A DNA stretch of 64,000 bases from NCBI RefSeq assembly GCF_032118995.1, contig NC_092669.1:9795501-9859500 (forward strand), written 5' to 3'. A model generated the notes under the pieces. The model searched no databases. It saw only the letters and a list, made by a program, of their open reading frames with translations, and was not told where the DNA came from. Positions 18,837 to 28,955 of the stretch are shown piece by piece (within the stretch, counting starts at the first letter, position 1; each line of letters starts with the position of its first letter). This stretch comes from Asterias amurensis (lineage: Eukaryota > Echinodermata > Asteroidea > Forcipulatida > Asteriidae). A program made the position numbers and the translations under genes.

Positions 18837-19594
18837 ATAAGAGAGATAATTACGGAAAAGCTGTCTCACAGCTCAAAAAGAAGAAATTTCTGTATAACAC
18901 CTAGGCACTTAATAGCAAACAGGCACTCTTGAATCGTGTCTCACCAAATTCTGAATTTAGTACATAAAAAGTTTGGTGCTTGAAACAGTTGGGACCGGTT
19001 TGGAGCGACCAAACAATGGAAGTTGAAAGATTGACTCTTGCAGTCGTTTGAAAGATTCTGAAGCGTCTTGATTTCAAACGTTTTTCTTGTCATGAACTAA
19101 TTCCAATGTTAAAATGTGTAAAGTTTGCCTGTCTGAAACCACAATTTATGTGGGTTGTACAGTACATGTACCTCCTAATCTATTTGGCTTTGCATTACTC
19201 TAGAGTGCATGTCTGAACTGTGTGTAACCTACGTGTACATTGTATGTCGAGACCTCAAGTTCTAAATCTGAGGTCTCAAAATCAAATTCAGAGGGAGCCG
19301 TTTCTCACTATGTTTTACACCATCAACCTCTCCCCATTACTTGTCACCAAGTAAGGTTTTATGCTGAAAAATATTTTGAGTAATTACCAATAGTGTCCAT
19401 TGCCTTTGTTTTCAATATTTCTATGTTGTGTTTCATTTTGAAGAACACTTTGCTTAGCAATTCAAGATAGTGAAAGATCAATCTTCTCGTTGTGAAATTG
19501 GCCCTAATTGGTACATGGTAGAGTGTGTCAACTTTCACATAATACAGCAAAACATTACATTTCATAATTCTATATATTTCTGTTGCATTTGATT
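18837..19594 (+). other. Conserved 3' flank of the ZNF unit, with a MITE fragment
   Basis: ACGGAAAAGCTGTCTCACAG and GAAACAGTTGGGACC match the flank of the 45108 gene (47690-47850), and GATTCTGAAGCGTCTTGATT has counterparts at 29125 and 47905. Sequence 19243-19410 is a truncated TTAA-type MITE ending CCAATAGTGTCCATTGCC. No gene. Confidence 0.55.
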
Positions 19595-19981
19595 TTAAAG
19601 GAACACGTTGCCTTGGATCGGAGGAGTTGGTCAAAACAAAAGCAAGCGTTTGTAACCGTTTTTTATAAAATGCATATGGTTGGAAAGATGTTTTAAAAGT
19701 AGAATACAATGATCCACACAAGTTTGTCTCGAAATTGCGTGGTTTTCCTTCTACTGTGCGAACTAACATGATCGGCCATTTATGGGAGTCAAAATTTTGA
19801 CCCCCATAAATGGCCGATGTGTTAGTCGACGAGGTAAAAGGAAAACCACGCAATTTCGAGGCATGTTTGTGTGGATCATTGTATTCTACTTTTACAACAT
19901 CTTTCTACCCATATGCATTTGATAAAAAACGGTTACAAACGCTTTTCAAAGACCAACTCGACCGATCCAAGGCAACTTTAA
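19595..19981. mobile_element. TTAA-flanked palindromic MITE (GTTGCCTTGGATCGG ends)
   Basis: TTAA at 19595-19598 and 19978-19981 surrounds inverted ends GTTGCCTTGGATCGG and CCGATCCAAGGCAAC. The arms meet at a central hairpin CATTTATGGG..CCCATAAATGG. A second copy is at 21894-22255. The frames inside are palindrome artefacts. Confidence 0.75.
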
Positions 19982-20019
19982 ACCATTTCAGCAATTTGTA
20001 GTTTATGTGCGTAAAGGGT

Positions 20020-20168
20020 CTGGGGTCGATTTCACAAAGAGTTAGGACTAGTCCTAACGACTAGTCCTTGGAGATATACAAATTGCATGGATAGTCCTAA
20101 GTTAGGACGAGTAATTGGTCCTAACTCGAGATAAGACTAGTTCTTATTCTTTGTGAAATCCACCCCTG
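20020..20168. mobile_element. Palindromic MITE (GGGGT-GATTTCACAAAG family)
   Basis: Ends CTGGGGTCGATTTCACAAAG and CTTTGTGAAATCCACCCCTG, with internal TTAGGACTAGTCC repeats. Short, non-coding and close to the family form. Confidence 0.75.
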
Positions 20169-20339
20169 GTACTTTTTGTAGGACATTATGTTTTCAGAGT
20201 AATATTCTAAGGGAAGCGTTCTACTTCCATTTTCTTCTAACTGTGTAAGTTTTATGTAGATCTATGGACATTGTGTTTTGAAGATGAACTTGATCTAAGT
20301 TACTAAATTTGATATTTTGTTTTTTTTTCTTTTTCTGGC

Positions 20340-20670
20340 TAAGCTTGGGCGATATCACGATATTATCGAATATCGCGATATTAATTTGGAAACGATTTCG
20401 ATATCGGATGGATTTGGTTTAATCGAAACATCGATATATATCGTTATGTATTTGCTAGCTGAGACATCTTGCACCCCATAGGTTTGTGTAAAACCAGAAG
20501 AATAGGTCACTAGAACACCTCTCTTATGCCATGACTGTCTCTTCTACAACTTTCACTTGGAGTTTGAAGACTGATGATGTCAAATTTAATTAATCGCAAT
20601 TATATCGAATATCGCGATATATTGTCGGCGATATATAGTGAATAAAATAGATCGATATCGCCCAAGCTTA
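20340..20670. mobile_element. hAT-type MITE, 331 bp, with 8-bp target duplication
   Basis: TTTCTGGC repeats at 20332-20339 and 20671-20678. The ends TAAGCTTGGGCGATATC and GATATCGCCCAAGCTTA are perfect inverted repeats. The interior is rich in ATCGATAT palindromes. Paralogous flanks near 29785 and 56605 run straight through the site. A fragment of the same family is inverted at 24977-25034. Confidence 0.85.
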
Positions 20671-21893
20671 TTTCTGGCATGAATTCATTAATAAAGACAG
20701 TATGCATTTTGTAAAAATGACGTTTAATTTGAGAACTGCCCAAGTCTCAGAAGCAACATAACATAAAGTTTAATTTGTGTAAGGGCTCAATTTCGAAAAC
20801 TGAAAAATATTGCTAAGCAATTTTTAACAACTTTTTTTCAGCCAAGCAGCAATTAGCAGGATACCAGTTACATTATTGCACGCGTCTATGATTGGCTGGG
20901 AACCTTATTCTGGTAAAAGCATAGTTTTGTCTTGCTGAGCAAATTTTTTTTCTTGAAGAGAAGGTACACATTTGGTAATTACTCAAAACAAAACTGACTT
21001 GGTAACAAGCATTGGTAAGCTGAGGGAACCAAGTCCCTCTGAAGTAACGTAGTTTTTGAGAAAGAGATAATTTCTCACTATTTTTATTCCTATCTGAAAG
21101 CACACAAATTCGTCCAACAAGGGTGTTTTTTCTTTCATCATTTTTCTGACCAATTGAGCCGAAATTTTCACAGGCTTGTTATTTTATGATTATGATGGCG
21201 TACACCAAGTGAGAACACTGGTCTTTGACAGTTACCAATAGTGTACCTACCCTCTATAGAAGCTTCATGAAATTGGGCTCAGAAAAAAAGACTTAAAAAG
21301 TAAAGGTTCACTATTTTCACAAAATGACATCTCAGTGTTACCTCAAACATGTTTACTTTGTGTTGTATATGAAAGAAATCTTGAATAAATTAACACACAC
21401 AGAAGAAAAGAAGAAAAAAAAGGGGAAAAGCAGAAATTAGCAGGATACCAGTTACAAATTGTACAAGTATGTCGTCTATGATAATTGTGCTGGGAACCTT
21501 ATTCTGGTAAAATCATAGTTTTGTTGTGCTGAGCTAATTTTGTTCTAAGCAGCTCCATGAAATTGGGCTCAGAAAGAAAGAAATGTTGCCCATTTTCACA
21601 AAAATAAAAATGACATATTATATTCTCATTAAATCTTCATGTTTACTTTGTAATGTAAATGAAAGAAACTTGAATAAATTAACACACCAGAAAGTCTGTT
21701 AGATTTGCTGAGTCTCTTCTAAGTTCTGAATAGCACAGATTAATGTTGAGCAATTTAAAGGCCTTTTTTATTCGCAAGGGCACCAAAGCATTTTCTCCAA
21801 AGAGCACCCTATGACGAATTTGTAAATTTCTACTGGAGCATTTTATGGGGACTAAACAAGGCAATGACCAAGGGCGTGGGCATCTTCATTGCT
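20671..21893 (+). other. Conserved intergenic flank with a MITE fragment; no gene
   Basis: AGCAGGATACCAGTTAC and GGGAACCTTATTCTGGTAAA recur here twice (about 20856 and 21437), and again near 29967 and 48402. The repeat within this stretch points to a local duplication of about 600 bp. Sequence 20961-21245 is a diverged TTAA-type MITE in reverse orientation. Confidence 0.5.
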
Positions 21894-22255
21894 TTAAAGG
21901 AACATGTTGCCTTGGATCGGTCGAGTTGGTCTATAAAAACCGTTTGTTTTCAAATGCATGTGGGTAGAAAGATGTTGTAAACGTAGAATACAATGATCCA
22001 CACAAACTTGCCTCGAAATTGCACGGTTTTCCGTTTACCTCGTCAACTAACACGGTCAGTCATTTATGGATAAATGACCGACCGTGTTAGTTCGCACAGT
22101 AAAAGGAAAACCACGCAATTTCGAGGCAAACTTGTGTGGATCATTGTATTCTAATTTTAACACATCTTTCCAACCATATGCATATTACAAAAAAAACGGT
22201 TACAGATGCTTTTTATAGACCAACTCGTCCGATCCAAGGCAACGTGTTCCTTTAA
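21894..22255. mobile_element. TTAA-flanked palindromic MITE (GTTGCCTTGGATCGG ends), second copy
   Basis: TTAA at 21894-21897 and 22252-22255, with inverted GGAACATGTTGCCTTGG and CCAAGGCAACGTGTTCC. The arms mirror each other around GGTCAGTCATTTATGG at about 22062. It belongs to the same family as 19595. Confidence 0.75.
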
Positions 22256-22364
22256 TACTTTGGAATAAAGCTGGAGAAACATGGAAAGTCTACTGTGCAG
22301 TTGTTGAAGTAATGGGATCAGGAAGATGCTTGTTCTTGACATAACATTCTTGCATGGCAACTTG

Positions 22365-23600
22365 TTATAATAGAGGGCGCTATACAGTTGGAAGCATTGC
22401 GCAAGTGCAGACTGTTGAATGAGGTGCATTGTGGGATAGATATGGATCAAATTTTGATACCAGCTGGACCACAATGCACCTAATTCCAAGCTTTACGCGC
22501 ACACCCCAGTATAGTGCGAAAAAGGTACTATTGCCTCCCTGAAGTATGAGGGGTGCAATTTCTTCACGAAATCTGTCTCAAAAACATGTTTTTTTCTGAT
22601 ACATGTAGGGCAACTTTATAAGTCAGATGGTTTTCCTTTAAAGAATGATGTTACGGTGGCAAGTTCATTGTGTGAGTTCGGAATGCTCTGGCTTGGCACT
22701 TCCAGTGACCTCCCAACGGGCCGCATAATGTGCCTGCCAGGTCCTTTTCTGGGGCGCTCTTTAGTACGACAAAAATTCGAAAAGAAAAGGAGTACAGCGC
22801 ACCAGTTACTGGGTTTCGTAGTTTCCAGTCGCCATCCCCCACCCCTAAACTGCCCATTGTAAGGGAATGGAGGAAGGGGCAAGCATGGATTCCAACAAAT
22901 TGTAACAGGGTACTTCAATTCAGTAGTTCAGTTAGGTTAAAAAAAAAACATGCATTGCCCTAACTACTACTGGTACATCAAAGGGGAATCGAGCCAAGAC
23001 CAAATTAATCAACTGCTCGTTTCGTTCGTCCATGCGGTCCTGCCATTCCCGGGGCCCTTTAGTGTTTAAAATGTATTGATGGTTGGCATTGATGTTATTA
23101 TTCTAGGTACTATATGCATGTTTCAGTTACAAAATCCCTTCCCTTATCTTCTAGAAGAAGAAAAAGTGACACAAGAAATCCCCCTCTGCTCCGTGATGTT
23201 GACGAGTAGACCCACAGTAACGGGGGCGCTGTACTCCTTTTTCCCCGAAATTTTGACATTCTCTGTCGTCGGAGAATGTCAATTCGAAAAAAGGAGTACA
23301 GCGCCCCAGTTACTGGAGGGATACAAATGTATATGTAATAATAGAACTGAAGGCCTTCGGGTTACAGTTTTTTTGGTAACGTTTTTAATTCCAGGCATAT
23401 GTCCCTGGTTTTTGTTTTGTTTTGGTTATGTTCGTATTTTTGTATGTGTTTTTATGCCGAGAACAGACCTACTAAGTCTCGCGCATTAAGCTTTGAAAAA
23501 TCTCACGCATAGCTGGCTTCTCTGGACTTAAAATAATAGTCCCAGTTATTGGAGAAGTTTGTACACATTTCTAGTTATTTCATAAAACAGTGTAAACACT
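22365..23600. other. Non-coding spacer: partial MITEs and conserved unit flank
   Basis: Sequence 22365-22530 matches the interior of the 6486 MITE. Sequence 22620-23150 (TTGTGTGAGTTCGG.., CAAAATCCCTTCCC) matches 48900-49310. At 23215-23320 is a palindromic MITE with ends CAGTAACGGGGGCGCTGTAC / GTACAGCGCCCCAGTTACTG, and a similar one sits at 59815-59952. Reading frames here are not protein-like. Confidence 0.5.
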
Positions 23601-23640
23601 TGACACGCTGAGTTAACGAGTCTGGTACCACAGATCGTGT

Positions 23641-23960
23641 AGTCTTGGCCCAAGACTATGGTGCTTGATTCTGGATAGACTATGGTGCTTGATTCTGGCG
23701 ACTTCGGCTACAGCTACGGCTAGATCGCGCGCGTCTGCTATTCTTCAACACTGGTAGACGCGCTGATCTAGACGTAGCTGTAGACGAAGTCGTCGTTTCG
23801 GACACGGCCTAATTCTGGATAGTGTACAACGCGCAGATTGTAGTCTAGATTTCAAGCCGTCCAAGTAACTAGATCATACCGTGGCGGGCGCACTTTGGCG
23901 ATTCAACCGCGCGTAGTACACTATCCAGAATCAAGCACCATAGTCTTGGGCCAAGACTAC
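23641..23960. mobile_element. Nested palindromes with a TTCGGACACGGCCTAA element inside
   Basis: Outer arms AGTCTTGGCCCAAGACTA and GGTGCTTGATTCTGGATAG (about 23641-23680) are mirrored at 23921-23960. Within lies a copy of the element GACTTCGGCTACAGCTACGG..TTTCGGACACGGCCTAA (about 23697-23813). A complete form of the inner element is at 38660-38797. Confidence 0.6.
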
Positions 23961-23999
23961 AGATCGTGGTAGTCGGTCATACGAAGTTGATAAGGGAGC

Positions 24000-24094
24000 C
24001 CGACAAAGTGTGGTTTCACGTCGAATGCAAAATGTTGGGACCGGTGGTCGATCCCTTGATATATAAACGTTGAGAAGCAAAGCAACTGCGTTGA
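24000..24094 (+). promoter_or_regulatory. Core promoter-like block of the 26.0-kb ZNF gene
   Basis: The block TTTCACGTCGAATGCAAAAT, GACCGGTGGTCGATCCCTTG, TATATAAA (24060-24067), AGCAAAGCAACTGCGTTGAA is repeated upstream of ZNF leaders at 31795, 49995 and 58888, and in diverged form at 8815. The TATA box is clearest here. Transcription start is predicted roughly 25-35 bp after it, near 24092. Confidence 0.6.
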
Positions 24095-24268
24095 ACCATG
24101 GGGTCGTGTATATACCCTCTGACATTTCCTTCTTGAGGAGGCACCCGAGCGCAACAAATTATAGACCGTGTCCGAAATTTGCATTTTCTGCTTGGCGTGT
24201 ACTTTTCATAGAGGATTTGCACAGTAAACTCTTCACTATCGTAGCTTTTTATGAGTACGGTAAGCATG
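24095..24268 (+). other. Noncoding exon 1 of the 26.0-kb ZNF gene
   Basis: The region ends ..GGTAAGCATG/GTAAGTTTATG, a strong donor at 24268/24269 (a weaker GTAAGC lies 9 bp earlier). Sequence including CACAGTAAACTCTTCACTAT is conserved at 50235 and 59070. Only short ORFs occur. The intron would run to the acceptor at 25881. Confidence 0.55.
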
Positions 24269-25881
24269 GTAAGTTTATGATTATGAATTGAGTTACTTCG
24301 CCTACTACTACTAGTAATACTATTCTGTACGGGATAGCCACAACACTCAACAGGCGGTTGTACAGTAATTGACAGATGCAGATGCAGACTACGCTATGGT
24401 TTATCGCGAATAGCAAAATAGAGAGGACGCTGTTGAACCCACACAAAGGTGATACTACTAGATAGGCGTTGCGTGCGAGAGTCGTAGAAACTGCATCGAA
24501 ACCGCCCCGTATTCCTTCCCACAATGCATTGCGTTTCAGAATTGCGACAAACTTTAAAGCTACACTACACTAACACAGTCTACACTAAAATAGAATTAGA
24601 ATAGTTTTATTAGAATAGGATAAGATTAGTCTATTACTTTTTATATTAATTATTATTAGGGATCACTAGATTTTAGTAGAAGCGGCAAATGGGCAAACTA
24701 ACTATGCATGGGGCGCCGTTAGTCCACCTTGTTGAGCTGTTATTAATTAATGGCTCCGCTTTTAACATCGGTCTCATCACTGTCACCATTACAGCAGAGA
24801 TGCCAAGTCCAGAGGCCAGCTATTCGTGCGATTTTTCAAAGCTCACCACCACCCCCATGCCTACTCCTACCTAGAACTATTTCGGTTTCGTCCGGCTATC
24901 GTCTCCCGTAACCTCATAGGTTTATATCTCTCACGCGTTAAACGATGATGGTTCAATCATTGTTCAATGAATTTTGGAATAATTAAATTTGACATCATCA
25001 GTCTTCGATAATATCGTGATATCGCCCAAGCTTACAAGTGTTTCAAATGAATTTTCTGGCCCTGTACCCTTGGTACATGCATGAGTCTGCACAAGACTGC
25101 AGGGCAAGTAGCCTTGACTCAAGGCTGTTGGCGTAGTGTGCCTCGGCCCGGCGGGGCACGATTCGGCTGTGCATACCGGAACAATGTACACAGTACATTG
25201 TAGTACTGTACATTGTACAGCGAGAACAGTATAGCAAAGTCATGAGTACGGTCGTGTCTTTCTATTTTCAACCTCGTGCACGTGGCTCAGTACTTGTGTA
25301 CACTATAGTACTCATGTACAGTGTATCGTACAGATGGTACATGTGGTATACATGTACAGTATGTGTACATACGCTGTACACATATTATATGCAGCCTTTG
25401 TGTTATTTGTGTTATGTATGTGGGCATGTACATGTGAGGTGCGCTGGCAGAATTCAGTGGGTACTCGGATTACATGTATGCAGGTTGCTGCTCTGGCTGG
25501 AGCGCCTTGATCAAGGCTACAGGGCAAGCTGTGTATTACTTGTACATTTTTGTAGCTCTGGATTTTTATCTGACCAGAATTTAAATGTGTAAGACTATAG
25601 TGAACTTTAGTCTCATTTTTATTAGAAGTAAGGTGAGATTAAGTGTTGCTCAACTTAAAAGTCTAACAGAGTTGAATTTGTTCCTAAAAGTCAACATTTG
25701 AACAAAAACACAAGACCCCCCCCCCCCCCCCCCCGGATTTGTGCGGTATCAATGCCCTCAGGCTTACTAGTTCATTGTTGATATCAAGCCTTGCTACAAG
25801 TATACATAGGTCTATAAATATCAGTCTCAGTTAAGAACAAAGTTGCAAGTTTATCTTATAAATTTGATCTTGATTATACAG
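24269..25881 (+). other. Predicted intron 1 (1.6 kb) with transposon fragments
   Basis: Donor GTAAGT at 24269, acceptor TTGATTATACAG ending 25881. It holds a MITE with TTTATCGCGAATAGC ends (24395-24552, inverse of 6842-7001), a hairpin-element arm (24715-24800), a half CTAGAACTATTTCGG copy (24868-24965) and an inverted hAT fragment (24977-25034). At 25712-25734 there is a long C run, prone to assembly error. Confidence 0.5.
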
Positions 25882-26019
25882 ATATGAGGTACATCCAAAG
25901 AAGACAAGTATGTGGAACAAGCAATGTTTAGAAAAAGGTGAGCTGGATAAACATCAAGTTGCCCATTCTGGAAGTCATTGGATGAATTTGTGTGCGATGT
26001 TGGTAATCAAATTACCATT
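25882..26019 (+). other. Leader exon fused to the coding exon of the 26.0-kb gene
   Basis: After the acceptor come ATGAGGTACATCC and a 37-codon upstream ORF (25910-26023; MWNK, KGELDKHQVAHSG) whose TGA overlaps the main ATG at 26020 as ATGA. In the leaders at 32802 and 51954 several hundred bases separate these points, so this copy carries a deletion. Confidence 0.65.
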
Positions 26020-27858
26020 ATGAATTCTGCAAGCAAGCAAGTTGAATTTGTCTGTGACTTCAATCACAAAGGCATCCATACTGACACAAGACCATTTCTT
26101 TTTAATATTGGGGCAAACGCTTTCCCACAAAATCTCCAACTGACCAACAATCAACCAGTCCACACTGGAGCGAAACCATTAACTTGTGTTATTTGTGGAG
26201 AGCATTTTACTAATCAGGGGGCTCTTACTGACCATCACCAAATTCACACTGGAGAGAAACCGGTTTTCTGTGACATTTGTGGAAAAGGTTTCGTCAGTGA
26301 GCCAGGCCTGATCACCCACCACCAGGAATTCCACACTACAGAGAAACCATTTGTTTGTGACATTTGTGGAAAAGCCTTCTCACAAAAACATTGCTTGACC
26401 ATCCACGACTGTATCCACACTGAAGAGAAACCGTATCCTTGTGAAATATGTGGAGAAGCCTTCGGACAAAAACTCCACCTGATCACCCATCAGCAAGTCC
26501 ACACTGGAGACAAACTATTTGTTTGTAAAACTTGTGGAAAAGCCTTTGGCCAAAAATTCCGCCTGGTCAACCATCAAAGCGTCCACAGTGGAGAGAAACC
26601 ATTTGCTTGTGACACTTGTGGAAAAGCCTTCAGAGAAAAACACCACATGGTCCACCATCAACGTATCCACACTAGAGAGAAACTTCTTGTATTTGTTTGT
26701 GACATTTGTGAAAAAGAATTCTCTGGAAAAAACAATCTGATTAGTCACCAGAGAGAACACACTGTAGAGAAACCATTAATTGTTAGTGATATTTGTGGAA
26801 AAGCATTATCTCAAAAAGGTCCACTAACTCGTCGCCAGAAAGTACACACTGGAGAGAAACCATTTGCTTGTGACATTTGTAAAAAAGCATTTTCTCTTGA
26901 AAGTTTGCTGAAACATCACCAGAAAATTCACACTGGAGAGAAACCTTTAATTAGTGAAAAAGCCTTCCCACAAAAACTCCTCCCGGCCAAGCACAAGCGT
27001 GTCCACACTGTAAAGAGACCATTTTCTTGTAAAACATGTGGAAAATCCTTCAGACAAAGACTCCACCTGACTGATCATGAGCGAGTTCACACTGGAGAGA
27101 AACCTTTTTATTGTGACATATGTGGAGAAGCCTTCAGCAGAAAAAGAAATGTAAAAGTACACCAACAGATCCACACTGGAGAAAAACGATTTGTTTGTGA
27201 AATATGTGGAGAAGCTTTTAGACGAAAAGCCAGCCTGACAATTCATATGTGTGTCCACACTGGAGACACACCATTTCAGTGTGACATTTGTGGAGTGTCT
27301 TTCTCTAGCAAAAGCAGTTTAACTGGGCATCAGCGCGGTGTCCATGCTGGAGAGAAACCATTTGCGTGTGAAATTTGTGGAAAATCTTTTTCTCTAAAGG
27401 TCAATGTTCTATATCACCAGAGAGTGCACACTGGAGAGAAACCATTTGTTTGTGACATTTGTGGAAAAGCATTTTCTCAAAGCAGCTCTCTGGATCGTCA
27501 CCAGAGAGTACACACTGGAGAGAAACCATTTGTTTGTAACATTTGCGGAAAAGCATTTACTTCTAAAAGTGGTTTAAAAAGCCACGAAGAACGCCACATT
27601 AGAGAGAAACCATTCATTTGTGACATTTGTGGAGAATGCTTCACTTATAAGTACGCTCTCTCTAACCATCACCAAACTCACATTGAGGAGAAAACTCACG
27701 AGGAGAAACCAATTGTTTGTGATGTTTGTGGAAAAGTCTTGGAATCTAAACAGAAATTTGACACACACGAATGTGTCCGCCCTGTAGGGGAGCCATTTGT
27801 TTCTGACGTATTTTCAGAAGAGCAGTTTAAGTATTCACCAACTATACCTCATTTATAA
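26020..27858 (+). CDS. C2H2 zinc-finger protein, about 19 finger positions (612 aa)
   Basis: ATG at 26020 (MNSASKQVEFVCDFNHKGIH) matches the family start. The degenerate N-terminal finger is FLFNIGANAFPQNLQLTNNQ. About 19 finger positions follow. Position 8 has lost a Cys and a His (VSDICGKALSQKGPLTRRQK), position 10 lacks its whole CxxC (LISEKAFPQKLLPAKHKR), and position 19 ends in Arg instead of His, leaving about 16 intact. The tail FVSDVFSEEQFKYSPTIPHL is the same as at 53735 and near that at 35188. The fingers nearest the C-terminus match the 52488 gene, so they are close paralogues. It sits behind a recognisable promoter, exon 1 and intron. A possible poly(A) signal AATAAA lies at 28244. 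Nuclear DNA-binding role presumed. Confidence 0.9.
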   Translation: MNSASKQVEFVCDFNHKGIHTDTRPFLFNIGANAFPQNLQLTNNQPVHTGAKPLTCVICGEHFTNQGALTDHHQIHTGEKPVFCDICGKGFVSEPGLITHHQEFHTTEKPFVCDICGKAFSQKHCLTIHDCIHTEEKPYPCEICGEAFGQKLHLITHQQVHTGDKLFVCKTCGKAFGQKFRLVNHQSVHSGEKPFACDTCGKAFREKHHMVHHQRIHTREKLLVFVCDICEKEFSGKNNLISHQREHTVEKPLIVSDICGKALSQKGPLTRRQKVHTGEKPFACDICKKAFSLESLLKHHQKIHTGEKPLISEKAFPQKLLPAKHKRVHTVKRPFSCKTCGKSFRQRLHLTDHERVHTGEKPFYCDICGEAFSRKRNVKVHQQIHTGEKRFVCEICGEAFRRKASLTIHMCVHTGDTPFQCDICGVSFSSKSSLTGHQRGVHAGEKPFACEICGKSFSLKVNVLYHQRVHTGEKPFVCDICGKAFSQSSSLDRHQRVHTGEKPFVCNICGKAFTSKSGLKSHEERHIREKPFICDICGECFTYKYALSNHHQTHIEEKTHEEKPIVCDVCGKVLESKQKFDTHECVRPVGEPFVSDVFSEEQFKYSPTIPHL

Positions 27859-28344
27859 GAAACCATTTGTTTGATATACAGTGTATTTGTGGACACTGGA
27901 GAGAATTGGTATTTGATGTGATATTTGTGGTTGTGGAAAAAACATAACCCCCCCCCAAAAAAAAAAAAAAATAAAATAAAAAATTAAAAAACAGCAGTCT
28001 AAGCAGTAGAGCCCACACTTCCAAATTTGATAAAAGTTCATTTTATGGACTAATCGGCCATGTGAGACCTCCTCTTTTCAGCTGATTTCCTCTTTTTCGG
28101 AAGCTTTTCGCTCCTCTTTTTTTCCACTTTCTTTGTACAAAATGATGGGATCATTATTGCTTCCTCTTTTTTCTTGCCCTATTTTCTCTTTTCCTCTTTT
28201 TTCATGGGCAGTTACTCACATGCCTGAATGAATAGATGCTCTGAATAAACATTATAGAGTCCCCACTGGTGTGAAAAACAAAGCATGAAAAAGTACTTTT
28301 CGGCCCTATGAGCAATGACTTGGATTGGCATCTTATAAATTTAA
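27859..28344 (+). other. Shared 3' flank of the 26.0-kb gene
   Basis: AAACCATTTGTTTGATATA and GGACACTGGAGAGAAT are decayed finger remains, equivalent to sequence after 35188 and 53735. AATAAA at 28244-28249 is conserved at 54481. Poly-A and C runs around 27950-27975 may be unreliable. Confidence 0.45.
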
Positions 28345-28826
28345 TGATTGATTGATTGATTATTTGATTGATTATTTGATTGATTGATTGATTGACTGAT
28401 TATTTATTTATTTATTTATTTATTCAATGGTTTATTAAAATTCTATTCAATTCGCTGCCAGCAGCAGAATTACATAAACAGTTACATAGTTAAAAAATTT
28501 GGAGTAAAACATTACATTACTATTTAAAATTGCCTGAATCTTACACAGAAAAACTGAGAGGGAGAAGAACTATAGGGAGGAGAACAGTAATTTTAAAATT
28601 AAGTAATTAAACATATGAGTAAAACATAGAACAATCAAAATTAAAATGGCATAAAAACTATTAAACTTTAAAACGGAGATTATTCAGAAAACAGTTCACT
28701 CTCAATGGGAGGGATTTAAAGTCAATCCAAAGGACCGCAGTCAGGGACCAATCCACTTCATGGACTGATTGATTGATTGATTGGTTGATTGATTAATTGA
28801 TTGATTGAGTGAAGGGTGATTGATTA

Positions 28827-28880
<54 letters not shown>

Positions 28881-28955
28881 CAATCGAATGGTTGTATGAT
28901 TGATTCATTGAATCATTGATTTATTGATTCATTGATTCATTGATTTATTGGTTGA
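28345..28955. repeat. (TGAT)n microsatellites split by an inserted repeat
   Basis: ATTGATTGATTG arrays lie at 28346-28400 and 28760-28950. Between them is about 370 bp starting TTTATTTATTTATTTATTCA that is absent from the paralogous array at 54590-54770. It looks like the 3' end of a retroelement in minus orientation, but I could not identify the family. Confidence 0.5.

Noticed and set aside
22616-22963. Overlapping 68-100 codon ORFs at 22.6-23.0 kb
   Set aside because: The matching spacer at 48.9-49.2 kb does not keep these frames open, and no domain is visible.
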